Shown here piece by piece: positions 33,611-41,417 of a stretch of DNA of 64,000 bases. The number at the start of each line of letters is the position of its first letter. Within the stretch, counting starts at the first letter, position 1. The notes below the pieces were generated by a model. That model saw nothing but the letters and a program-made list of their open reading frames with translations, did not search any database and was not told where the DNA came from. The stretch is from positions 310,001 to 374,000 of the forward strand of contig NZ_CALIMF010000002.1 in assembly GCF_938028735.1 (NCBI RefSeq). The letters run 5' to 3'. The DNA is from an uncultured Thermanaerothrix sp. (GTDB taxonomy: Bacteria > Chloroflexota > Anaerolineae > Anaerolineales > Anaerolineaceae). A program made the position numbers and the translations under genes.

Positions 33611-33680
33611 GATGTCTGCTCCTACCAACGAGATTTGTTTTATTATCCCATATTCGGGCTCAACTCACCAGGGAAATGCG

Positions 33681-33700
33681 TGACTTAATGTCTGACTTAA
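33681..33700. repeat. TGACTTAA direct repeat (operator candidate)
   Basis: TGACTTAA occurs at 33681-33688 and 33693-33700, twelve bases apart from start to start, about one helical turn, between the divergent small-protein and xanthine-dehydrogenase-type genes. The second copy sits inside a near-palindrome GTCTGACTTAAGAC. Confidence 0.35.
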
Positions 33701-33786
33701 GACAAACATAACTTGTATCTCCCAGAGGAGTTGCCTTAAAATTGAAGCAAGGCAGCGATCGAAATCCCATCCTCGGAGGGTAGCAC

Positions 33787-35997
33787 ATGGAAAAAGTAGA
33801 CTATTCTGTGATTGGAAGACCTGTCCCCCGCGTTGATGCCGTCAGTAAGGTCACTGGTAAAGCCAAATACCCAGGCGATCTCTCGATGCCAGGGATGCTC
33901 CACATGAAGATACGCTTCGCCGAGCGCCCCCATGCGCGCATTCTCAAGATTGACACCTCCAAGGCTGAGGCCTACCCGGGTGTGGTAGCGGTTTTCACCG
34001 CAAAAGATGTGCCGGTCAACGAGTATGGCCTCCAGCAACCCGATCAACCCGTATTGTGCGGCCCGGGTTCTGACAAACCCGGCGCAGATGTGGTTCGTTT
34101 TGTCGGGGATCAGGTGGCATTGGTGGTTGCCGAGAGCGAAGAGGCTGCAGCTGCAGCCTGTGACTTAATTGAAATTGAGTACGAAGACTTACCGGTGGTA
34201 ACCGACCCGCGTGAGGCCATGAAGCCCGGTGCACCACTCATCCACCCGGAGCGTGGCGACACCAATGTATGTGTGCATTACAAGATTCGCAAGGGAAACA
34301 TTGAAGAGGGATTTGCCCAAGCCGATGTCATCGTTGAAAGCGAGTATCAACTTCCTTTCCAAGAACATGCGTATCTACAACCTGAGGCAGGTCTGGCTTA
34401 CGTAGACGATGAAGGGCGGGTCACGGTGCAAGTCGCCGGACAGTGGACGCATACCGATCAGAAGCAAATCGCCCACGCCTTGAACCTGCCGCTGGAAAAG
34501 GTACGGGTTACCTATCCCGCCATTGGGGGTGCCTTTGGGGGGCGGGAAGATATGTCGGTGCAAATTGTCTTGGCCTTAGCCGCTTGGAAATTAAACCGAC
34601 CGGTGAAGATCGTCTGGTCACGGCGTGAATCCATTATTGGGCACGGTAAGCGTCATCCTATGTATGTCCGTGCGCGATGGGGGGCCACCCGCGAAGGTAA
34701 ACTTGTGGCCGCCGAAACCGAGGTAATTGCCGATGCCGGGGCATACCTCTACACCACCAACAAAGTCTTAGGAAACTCTACCGTGGTGCATACCGGACCC
34801 TATTTCATTCCTCATGTAAAAGCGGATGTGTATGGCGTTTATACCAACAATTTGCCCACCTGCGCCTTCCGTGGATTTGGTGCCCCTCAGGCGAATTTCA
34901 TCGCCGAAATGCAAATGAACAAGTTGGCCGCAGCACTAGATATGGATCCGGTAGAGTTTCGACTGAAAAACGCCCTACGCGAGGGACAAACCCTAGCTGT
35001 GGGTACAACTCCCCCAGACCCCATTAGCATCTCCGAGGTGATTCGCGCGGCTAGTGAGCGCTTCGGCTGGGAACAACGCAAACGTGAATTAGCCCACCAA
35101 GATCCCCAAGCCACCGTAAAGCGGGGCATTGGCTTTGCCAGTGGCTTCAAAAATGTTGGTTTCAGCTTTGGCTATCAGGAAAACTGCTGGGCTCGCATTG
35201 AATTGCATGGCGCAGAAGAGATTGAACGCGTGGTGCTCCATCACGCCGGGGCTGAGGTTGGGCAAGGCGCCCATACCATCATGGTGCAAATGGCGGCTGA
35301 AGCGCTGGGCGTGCCAGTTGAAAAAGTCACTCTTATTGCCCAGGACACCCTGAATATGGGCAACGCGGGCAGCGTCTCAGCTTCGCGGATGACCTTTATG
35401 GCCGGTAATGCCATTCGGGGAGCTGCTGAAATCGCGCTCCGCAAGTGGAAGGATGAAGAACGCCCGGCCATTGGCGAGTATACCTACCTAGCCCCCAAGA
35501 CCACCCCCTTTACCCCAGAAACTGGCTACTCGATGCCCAATTTTGCCTATGCATACGCTGCACAGGCTGTCGAAGTTGAGGTAGATACTGAGACTGGTCA
35601 AGTGCGCGTGATTCGCGTGGTCTCCGCGGATGATGTGGGACAGGCCATTAACCCCCAGTTGGTGGAGGGCCAAATCGAAGGCGCCGTGGTGCAAGCCCAG
35701 GGCTATGCCCTGCTGGAAAACTTCATCATGAAAGACGGTTATGTCCTGACCGATCAACTAAGCACCTACCTCATTCCCACAGTTCTCGATATCCCCGAGA
35801 AAGTAGAACCCGTGATTGTTCAAATACCCGATCCTCGTGGGCCTTGGGGAGCACGAGGTGTGGGAGAATTACCCTACCTACCACTCACACCCGCTGTTCT
35901 GGCGGCCATTCACAACGCTACGGGGGTATGGATGCATGCTTTTCCAGTCACCCCAGAGCGTCTGTGGCAGGCTCTCCAGGCCACCCGTACATCTTGA
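33787..35997 (+). CDS. Xanthine dehydrogenase-family molybdopterin-binding subunit
   Basis: A 736-residue molybdenum hydroxylase large subunit. The first domain (about 15-130) and the molybdenum-binding part are present: GGAFGGRED, FRGFGAPQ, GAEVGQGAHT, and the catalytic Glu in GARGVGELPY. Family members hydroxylate purines, aldehydes or aromatic acids; substrate residues cannot be read reliably here. The usual 2Fe-2S and FAD subunits are not next to it in this window, so it is solitary here and may pair with subunits elsewhere. A nitroreductase gene follows 15 bases after it. GGAGG... precedes the ATG. Confidence 0.92.
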   Translation: MEKVDYSVIGRPVPRVDAVSKVTGKAKYPGDLSMPGMLHMKIRFAERPHARILKIDTSKAEAYPGVVAVFTAKDVPVNEYGLQQPDQPVLCGPGSDKPGADVVRFVGDQVALVVAESEEAAAAACDLIEIEYEDLPVVTDPREAMKPGAPLIHPERGDTNVCVHYKIRKGNIEEGFAQADVIVESEYQLPFQEHAYLQPEAGLAYVDDEGRVTVQVAGQWTHTDQKQIAHALNLPLEKVRVTYPAIGGAFGGREDMSVQIVLALAAWKLNRPVKIVWSRRESIIGHGKRHPMYVRARWGATREGKLVAAETEVIADAGAYLYTTNKVLGNSTVVHTGPYFIPHVKADVYGVYTNNLPTCAFRGFGAPQANFIAEMQMNKLAAALDMDPVEFRLKNALREGQTLAVGTTPPDPISISEVIRAASERFGWEQRKRELAHQDPQATVKRGIGFASGFKNVGFSFGYQENCWARIELHGAEEIERVVLHHAGAEVGQGAHTIMVQMAAEALGVPVEKVTLIAQDTLNMGNAGSVSASRMTFMAGNAIRGAAEIALRKWKDEERPAIGEYTYLAPKTTPFTPETGYSMPNFAYAYAAQAVEVEVDTETGQVRVIRVVSADDVGQAINPQLVEGQIEGAVVQAQGYALLENFIMKDGYVLTDQLSTYLIPTVLDIPEKVEPVIVQIPDPRGPWGARGVGELPYLPLTPAVLAAIHNATGVWMHAFPVTPERLWQALQATRTS

Positions 35998-36012
35998 CCT
36001 AAAGGACACTCA

Positions 36013-36714
36013 ATGGCAGAGAACTGGCGTATCTTTATTCGGGATGCAGAAGAACAACAGGAACTCACCGAGCCGGTGGCGCAGCTGGAGAACAGTCCAA
36101 CAGGCCTGATAGTGCATTTACAAAATGGCGAGACTCGTCAACTAGCGGCACAACTTGCCGAGGTAGACTTTGCCAATCACACTGTCTGGCTGACGGCTCA
36201 AACCCAGCCGCCCATCATCTCCTACATTTTCCGTCGCCGCAGTGTCCGCAAATACACCGCCGAGCCGGTCAGTGATGAAGCAATCGACCTCCTGCTCAAG
36301 GCTGCCATGGCAGCACCTTCCGCCAACGACGTACGCCCATGGGCATTTGTCGTGGTGCGCGAGCCAGAACGCCGACGCGCACTGGCCGCCATCAAGCAGT
36401 GGGCCTTTATGTGTGCAGAAGCACCGGTCGTCTTTGCGGTATTGGGCAATCCTAATCTTTCAGACCACTGGATCGAAGATTGCAGCGCGGCGGCCGAGAA
36501 TCTGCTCCTAGCAGCCGCAGGGCTGGGGTTGGGAGGTGTTTGGGTGGCCATTTATCCCCGCGCCGAATACGAGAAGAAAGTGCGCACCTTGCTTAACATC
36601 CCTTCCCTCTGGCGTGTCCTTTGTTTACTGGCCATCGGGCATCCTGCGGAGCACAAGCCCCCACGCACACGGTATGAAGCCAGCAAGGTTTACTACGAAA
36701 CTTTTGGAGGATAA
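36013..36714 (+). CDS. Nitroreductase-family flavoprotein
   Basis: A 233-residue protein with the nitroreductase (FMN-dependent) domain at about 72-230: RRRSVRKYT near the domain start binds the FMN phosphate, APSANDVRPW and GLGGVWVAIYP are typical. The first 70 residues are an extra N-terminal beta-rich domain of unknown role that typical family members lack. AAGGA sits seven bases before the ATG. It follows the molybdenum subunit by 15 bases, so both may be in one operon. Confidence 0.9.
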   Translation: MAENWRIFIRDAEEQQELTEPVAQLENSPTGLIVHLQNGETRQLAAQLAEVDFANHTVWLTAQTQPPIISYIFRRRSVRKYTAEPVSDEAIDLLLKAAMAAPSANDVRPWAFVVVREPERRRALAAIKQWAFMCAEAPVVFAVLGNPNLSDHWIEDCSAAAENLLLAAAGLGLGGVWVAIYPRAEYEKKVRTLLNIPSLWRVLCLLAIGHPAEHKPPRTRYEASKVYYETFGG

Positions 36715-36738
36715 CAGCTCCTCCGATTCACACCAAAT

Positions 36739-36770
36739 AAAAACGGGCTTCATTCGAGAAGCCCGTTTTT
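36739..36770. terminator. Bidirectional terminator
   Basis: A 12-base-pair stem AAAAACGGGCTT/AAGCCCGTTTTT with an 8-base loop, with T5 at the end in both directions. It serves the nitroreductase gene on the plus strand and gltX/tRNA-Gln on the minus strand. Confidence 0.93.
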
Positions 36771-36782
36771 AGTATTTTGAGG

Positions 36783-36853
36783 CTGGGGGCGATGGATTCG
36801 AACCACCACACGCAGATCCAGAGTCTGCTGTCCTGCCATTAGACGAGCCCCCA
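36783..36853 (-). tRNA. tRNA-Gln (anticodon CTG)
   Basis: A complete cloverleaf: acceptor TGGGGGC/GCCCCCA with the unusual U1-A72 pair of tRNA-Gln, anticodon stem GCAGA/TCTGC with loop CTCTGGA, T arm GGTGGTTCGAATCCATC, discriminator G. Reads CAG. It lies 24 bases after the stop of gltX on the same strand and ahead of the shared terminator. Confidence 0.96.
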
Positions 36854-36877
36854 GCGTTTTGAGCGTTTTTTATTCTA

Positions 36878-38419
36878 TCATGACTCCAAAGTCGTGTCCA
36901 GAGATTTGGAGGGCGGTTCCTCGCTTTGTAGCAGACCCTCTAGGAGATGAATGGCCTGCTCCATACGTTGCAGAACCTTTTCGCGCCCGATCACTTCCAT
37001 GCTCTCAAACAAAGGAGGGCTTACCTTCTGTCCCGTTATCGCCACCCGCATTAGCCCGAAAACTTGTCCGGCGGTCAAGCCGCTTTGGGCCACAAATTCG
37101 CGCATGAATGGCTCGGCAACCTCAGCACGAATATCAGGGAGGTCTTCCAGCACCTTTCGAACGCGCCGCGCCAGGTCAAGGGATTCGGCTACGTTGAGCC
37201 CCTTAACTACCAAATCTTCGGGGGCAGGAACTACGTCTTCCTTGAAGAAAAACCCTGCCATATCTGGCGCTTCGTCCAAACCACCAATGCGTTCCCGGAT
37301 CAAGGGAATGATGCGAAGCAAGCGCTGATCATCTACTTGATAACCTCGTTCAAGAAAGAAGGGCTTGACCCGACGCGCTAGTTCCTCGGGCGGCAACGCT
37401 CGAATGTGAAGTCCATTGAAATGATCAAATTTGGAGAAATTGATTGCCGCAGGAGCCGGATTGAGACGTTCCAACGAGAACTTTTCAATCAGGTCCTGCA
37501 TGGTGAAAAACTCCGTGTGATCATCATACGACCAGCCCATCAGGGCAATCCAGTTGACCACCGCCTCGGGCAAGTATCCCAGACCTCTCAAGTCTTTGAT
37601 AAAAATGGAATAACCATCCTTCATCAGGTCCGCGGCTTCGCGCTTGCTCATTTTGCCTTTGCCGCTGGGTTTGAGAAACACTGAGAGATGCACCCAAGTT
37701 GGCTCTTCCCAACCAAATGCACGGTAGATCAAGCCGTGCAGAGGAAAGGTAGGCAACCATTCCGAACCGCGGATAACGTGTGTAATCTTCATCAAATGAT
37801 CGTCCACCACTACTGCCAAATGATAAACGGCGTATCCATCTGATTTGACCAGGATGTAATCATCAATGGTGCGATTTTCTACGGTAATGTCCCCGCGTAA
37901 GAAGTCACGTACGGTGGTAACACCCTCCTTCGGGGTCTTGAAGCGAATCACATGTGGCTCCCCTGCCGCTACGCGCCGCTCCGCTGCGACTGGATCTAGC
38001 CGCCGACAGGTACCATCATAGTGCGGTGGCTCTTTACGCCGCTGCTGCTCTTGGCGCATGGCTTCGAGGCGCTGCGGTGAACAAAAGCAATAGTACGCAT
38101 GTCCCTGTTCCACCAACTGGCGGGCATATCGTTGGTAAATCTCCTTGCGCTCCGATTGCCGGTAGGGACCATAAGGGCCGCCAATGTCTGGGCCTTCATC
38201 CCACTGAATCCCCAGCCAGCGCAGCCCTTGCATGATTTCCTCCTCAGCACCGGGCACTAAACGTTTACGGTCCGTATCCTCAATGCGCAAGAGAAATTGT
38301 CCCCTGGTTTTTCGGGCGAGGAGATAAGCATAAAGGGCTGTACGTGCTCCGCCCAAATGCAAGTGCCCCGTAGGCGAAGGGGCAAAACGGGTACGCGCCG
38401 GTTTCGAATAATCGTTCAT
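36878..38419 (-). CDS. gltX: Glutamyl-tRNA synthetase
   Basis: A 513-residue class Ib synthetase. The HIGH-type motif PSPTGHLHLGG and the KMSKS-type motif GKGKMSKR are present, as are Cys residues CFC and YDGTC, which fit the zinc site of the bacterial enzyme. Downstream in the same direction is tRNA-Gln(CTG), with the first terminator after the tRNA, so one transcript may hold both. Many bacteria lack GlnRS and use a non-discriminating GluRS with GatCAB; whether this is such an enzyme is not decided here. Confidence 0.97.
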   Translation of the reverse strand: MNDYSKPARTRFAPSPTGHLHLGGARTALYAYLLARKTRGQFLLRIEDTDRKRLVPGAEEEIMQGLRWLGIQWDEGPDIGGPYGPYRQSERKEIYQRYARQLVEQGHAYYCFCSPQRLEAMRQEQQRRKEPPHYDGTCRRLDPVAAERRVAAGEPHVIRFKTPKEGVTTVRDFLRGDITVENRTIDDYILVKSDGYAVYHLAVVVDDHLMKITHVIRGSEWLPTFPLHGLIYRAFGWEEPTWVHLSVFLKPSGKGKMSKREAADLMKDGYSIFIKDLRGLGYLPEAVVNWIALMGWSYDDHTEFFTMQDLIEKFSLERLNPAPAAINFSKFDHFNGLHIRALPPEELARRVKPFFLERGYQVDDQRLLRIIPLIRERIGGLDEAPDMAGFFFKEDVVPAPEDLVVKGLNVAESLDLARRVRKVLEDLPDIRAEVAEPFMREFVAQSGLTAGQVFGLMRVAITGQKVSPPLFESMEVIGREKVLQRMEQAIHLLEGLLQSEEPPSKSLDTTLES

Positions 38420-38428
38420 ATGCCTCCA

Positions 38429-39532
38429 TTAAAAATCAAGTGTGGTGCGATGGACTGCAACACTTTCCACCAAACCAATTGCCAGTACAAGCGAAAGAAG
38501 TGAACTCCCGCCATAACTGACAAAAGGAAGTGTCAGACCCGTCACTGGGATAACATTTAGATTGACCCCAATGTTGACGGCGGTCTGGAAAAATAGCAGA
38601 GTAGCCACACCATAAGCAATCAGCGCCCCAAAGCGATCACTGGCATGGCGGGCTATATATAGACAACGCAAAATCACAAAAACGAGCAAAGCGATTACCA
38701 ACATCGCCCCCACAAAGCCAAATTCTTCAGCCATCGCAGAAAAAATAAAGTCGGTATGACGTACCTTGAGAAAGCGCAACTGCACCTGGCTACCATTACC
38801 GTATCCCATCCCAAACAAACCACCTGAACCAATGGCAATCAACGCCTGTTCAACATTGTACACATTACCATGCCGGGCATTCGGGTCGGGGAAGAGAAAA
38901 CTGACAATGCGTTCCTTTTGGTAATCGGCCAGGTAAGGAAAAGCCAAGACACTTCCAACGGCTGCCAGAAGCCCAAAAATCGCCAAATAATGCACCGGTA
39001 AACCACTGATCCACAGCAGGGAAAACCAAATGACCATAATCACTATAGAAGTGCTCAGATTAGGTTGTAACAGGATCCACACCACCACCCCGGCAGTCAG
39101 GATGAAACTCCGCAGCACCCAAGCCAGGTTCTTGGGTGCTTCCGCTGTGCGGGCGAAATAATCTGCCAACACCAGAATCATGATAATTTTGACCAATTCG
39201 GAGGGCTGGATCAGGATGATGCCAGTATCAAACCAACGCGCCGAGCCAAAAAGCGCCCGTCCCAGAATGTAGATCCCAATCAATGAAAGCAAAGCCAACC
39301 CGTATAGTAAGCGCGTCAATGAAGCCCAGATCCGATAATCAATCAAGGCCGTGCCTAGCAAGACCATCAACCCTATCGAAACATAAATGATTTGACGAGT
39401 GACCGATTCGGCTAGCTGGGCGTTCCCGGCAATGGCCGAACGGATCATCACAATCCCAAAAATGCACAGAATTAGAACTGCGCCGAAGAGCCAAAAATCA
39501 AAGCGGCGCCAGGTCTCACGTCGCAATAACAT
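38429..39532 (-). CDS. rodA: Rod-shape peptidoglycan polymerase RodA
   Basis: A 367-residue SEDS protein with about ten transmembrane helices. It polymerises glycan strands during elongation with the transpeptidase PBP2. The family motif RWFDTGIILIQPSELVK and the late PFVSYGGSSLL are intact. ATG 39532 is chosen for AGGTAGGA seven bases upstream. RodA rather than FtsW is favoured by the neighbourhood with mreBCD and mrdA, though the gene is separated from mrdA by minCDE. Confidence 0.93.
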   Translation of the reverse strand: MLLRRETWRRFDFWLFGAVLILCIFGIVMIRSAIAGNAQLAESVTRQIIYVSIGLMVLLGTALIDYRIWASLTRLLYGLALLSLIGIYILGRALFGSARWFDTGIILIQPSELVKIIMILVLADYFARTAEAPKNLAWVLRSFILTAGVVVWILLQPNLSTSIVIMVIWFSLLWISGLPVHYLAIFGLLAAVGSVLAFPYLADYQKERIVSFLFPDPNARHGNVYNVEQALIAIGSGGLFGMGYGNGSQVQLRFLKVRHTDFIFSAMAEEFGFVGAMLVIALLVFVILRCLYIARHASDRFGALIAYGVATLLFFQTAVNIGVNLNVIPVTGLTLPFVSYGGSSLLSLVLAIGLVESVAVHRTTLDF

Positions 39533-39546
39533 CGTCAAATCCTACC

Positions 39547-39816
39547 TCATCCACTCCGCGGGCGGCGCGCTGATTTTATGGGAATATCCGCCACCAAGCG
39601 TTGCTCACGCCCATCCTGAGTCAGATTGATGACCACCGCTCCGGGATCGATTTCCACGTGTTTTGAGATAACCGCCAATAATTCGTTTTTCAGGTTATCA
39701 AGTAGGGCTGGCGATAGATCCGTGCGATCGTGGATCAGGACGAGTTTGAGACGCTCCTTCGCCTGATCAGCGCTCTTGGTCTTATTTCCCAATAACTGCT
39801 CCAACCAGTTGCTCAT
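39547..39816 (-). CDS. minE: Cell-division topological factor MinE
   Basis: An 89-residue protein. The N-terminal anti-MinCD helix region (ERLKLVLIHDRTDLSP) and the C-terminal dimer domain (LLAVISKHVEIDP, VINLTQDG) are typical. It stimulates MinD ATPase and drives pole-to-pole oscillation. The start overlaps the end of minD by four bases. Confidence 0.95.
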   Translation of the reverse strand: MSNWLEQLLGNKTKSADQAKERLKLVLIHDRTDLSPALLDNLKNELLAVISKHVEIDPGAVVINLTQDGREQRLVADIPIKSARRPRSG

Positions 39817-40622
39817 CCCGTTGTCCCTCCGGAGCGGAATAGTCGTGTCAGGCGTCTCAGAAAGCCATCACTATCCTCCAGACTCAGGAAAGGTACGTTT
39901 TCTCCCATCAACCGTCTGGCAATATTCTGAAAGGCCAATCCCGCCCGTGATTTCCCATCCAGGGCCACTGGTTGCCCTTTGTTGGTGCTAATAATCACGT
40001 GCTCATCTTCCGGGACAATTCCGATCAATTCCACTGCCAGTAATTCCAATACGTCATCTGCGTTGAGCATGTCCCCGCGACGGGTCAGGTTTGGATTAAC
40101 CCGATTAAGGACAAGGCGAACCGGCCCCTTTTCTTCGGCTTCCACAATCCCGATTATTCGATCAGCGTCACGAACGGCCGAGACTTCTGGATTAGTGACC
40201 ACCAGCACTATATCTGCTGGAGCAAGCGCATTACGAAAGCCGCGCTCAATTCCAGCCGGCGAATCAATCAGAATCCAATCAACTTCTGGCCGTAACTCTT
40301 CACACAGGCGGTTCATATCGCTAGGAGAAATCGCATTCTTATCGCGAGTTTGAGCAGCGGGAATCAAATAAAGTTCGGGTAGACGCTTATCCCGAATCAT
40401 AGCCTGGCGCAATCGGCAACGGCCTTCCACGACATCCACTAGATCATAGACAATACGATTTTCCAAACCAAGCACAACATCCAAATTACGCAGTCCAATA
40501 TCCGCATCAATGCACACCACTTTTTGGCCTAATGCGGCCAAGGCCACCGCTACGTTGGCGGTCGTAGTGGTTTTGCCCACGCCGCCTTTGCCCGAGGTTA
40601 CAGTTACGACCTTTGCCACCAT
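39813..40622 (-). CDS. minD: Septum site-determining ATPase MinD
   Basis: A 269-residue deviant Walker ATPase. The P loop SGKGGVGKTTTT at the N-terminus, the DADIGLRNLD Walker A' region, IDSPAG switch, and a C-terminal amphipathic tail (GFLRRLTRLFRSG) for membrane binding are present. With ATP it dimerises on the membrane and recruits MinC. ATG 40622 is preceded by GAGAGG. Between minC and minE in the usual order. Confidence 0.97.
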   Translation of the reverse strand: MVAKVVTVTSGKGGVGKTTTTANVAVALAALGQKVVCIDADIGLRNLDVVLGLENRIVYDLVDVVEGRCRLRQAMIRDKRLPELYLIPAAQTRDKNAISPSDMNRLCEELRPEVDWILIDSPAGIERGFRNALAPADIVLVVTNPEVSAVRDADRIIGIVEAEEKGPVRLVLNRVNPNLTRRGDMLNADDVLELLAVELIGIVPEDEHVIISTNKGQPVALDGKSRAGLAFQNIARRLMGENVPFLSLEDSDGFLRRLTRLFRSGGTTG

Positions 40623-40643
40623 TCCACTTTCCTCTCCGCACAA

Positions 40644-41357
40644 TTATTTGCTCTTCCAGGGCTCCAGGACAATCTGGCCGTTTTCCAGTCGCGCCATCAT
40701 CGGTTCAGTTTTACGCCGCTTCCCCGTTTGGATCACCGCAACCTGGTCTGCAATTCGCAATTGCACTGGTGCCATTTCCAAAGCGCAAATGACAGCCGCC
40801 GTATTGCCCTCAGTGCCCGCATGCACGGTACCGCGCAAACGTCCCCATACCACCACACTCCCGCCAGCGTAGATTTCTGCACCCGGGTTCACTTCGCCGA
40901 TCACCACCACATGACCGCGCGTGCTCAAGCGGTAACCCGAGCGTAGTGTTCGCTGCACCAGAACCGCATTTTCTCCCTCGAGATCGGTCTCACCACGCCG
41001 CGACGGCCGCTCCAGGCGCGGCGAAGGCAAGCAAGTTGCCAACCCCAGCACCTGGGCAGTTCGCTCGGTCACAGGTGAACTGCTCAACACAGCCCATAAC
41101 GAGACCCCTAGATCACTAAGGCGATCCCGCAGGCTACCCATTTCCGCAGCATGAATGATATGATTGCCCACATCAATGGCCAGACGCGCTCCCTTGAAGA
41201 AGGTAGCCTGTTCCTCAATGTAAGTAAGCAGCGCTGCCCGGAGTTCTGACCACTCGCCCTCACCAAAGGTCACCAGCAGGCCTTCCCGAATGCCCTTGAT
41301 CTGAACGCGCCTGTCTACTGCGGTCGGCATGGAGGAAACCCTTGCATCATCTGGCAT
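40644..41357 (-). CDS. minC: Septum site-determining protein MinC
   Basis: A 237-residue inhibitor of FtsZ polymerisation. The C-terminal beta-helix (about 125-225: RSGYRLSTRGHVVVIGEVNPGAE, GGSVVVWGRLRGTVHAG) is clear; the N-terminal domain binds FtsZ. I choose ATG 41357 for AAAGG seven bases upstream; ATGs at 41360 and 41372 are also in frame. A TATAAT box at 41371-41376 overlaps the first ATG, so a transcript from it would exclude that ATG and have almost no leader. Confidence 0.93.
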   Translation of the reverse strand: MPDDARVSSMPTAVDRRVQIKGIREGLLVTFGEGEWSELRAALLTYIEEQATFFKGARLAIDVGNHIIHAAEMGSLRDRLSDLGVSLWAVLSSSPVTERTAQVLGLATCLPSPRLERPSRRGETDLEGENAVLVQRTLRSGYRLSTRGHVVVIGEVNPGAEIYAGGSVVVWGRLRGTVHAGTEGNTAAVICALEMAPVQLRIADQVAVIQTGKRRKTEPMMARLENGQIVLEPWKSK

Positions 41358-41417
41358 CATATCGCCTTTCATTATAGCAGATGTGTCCAGCGTGGCTCAT
41401 ATTTTGAGTGCATTGCC

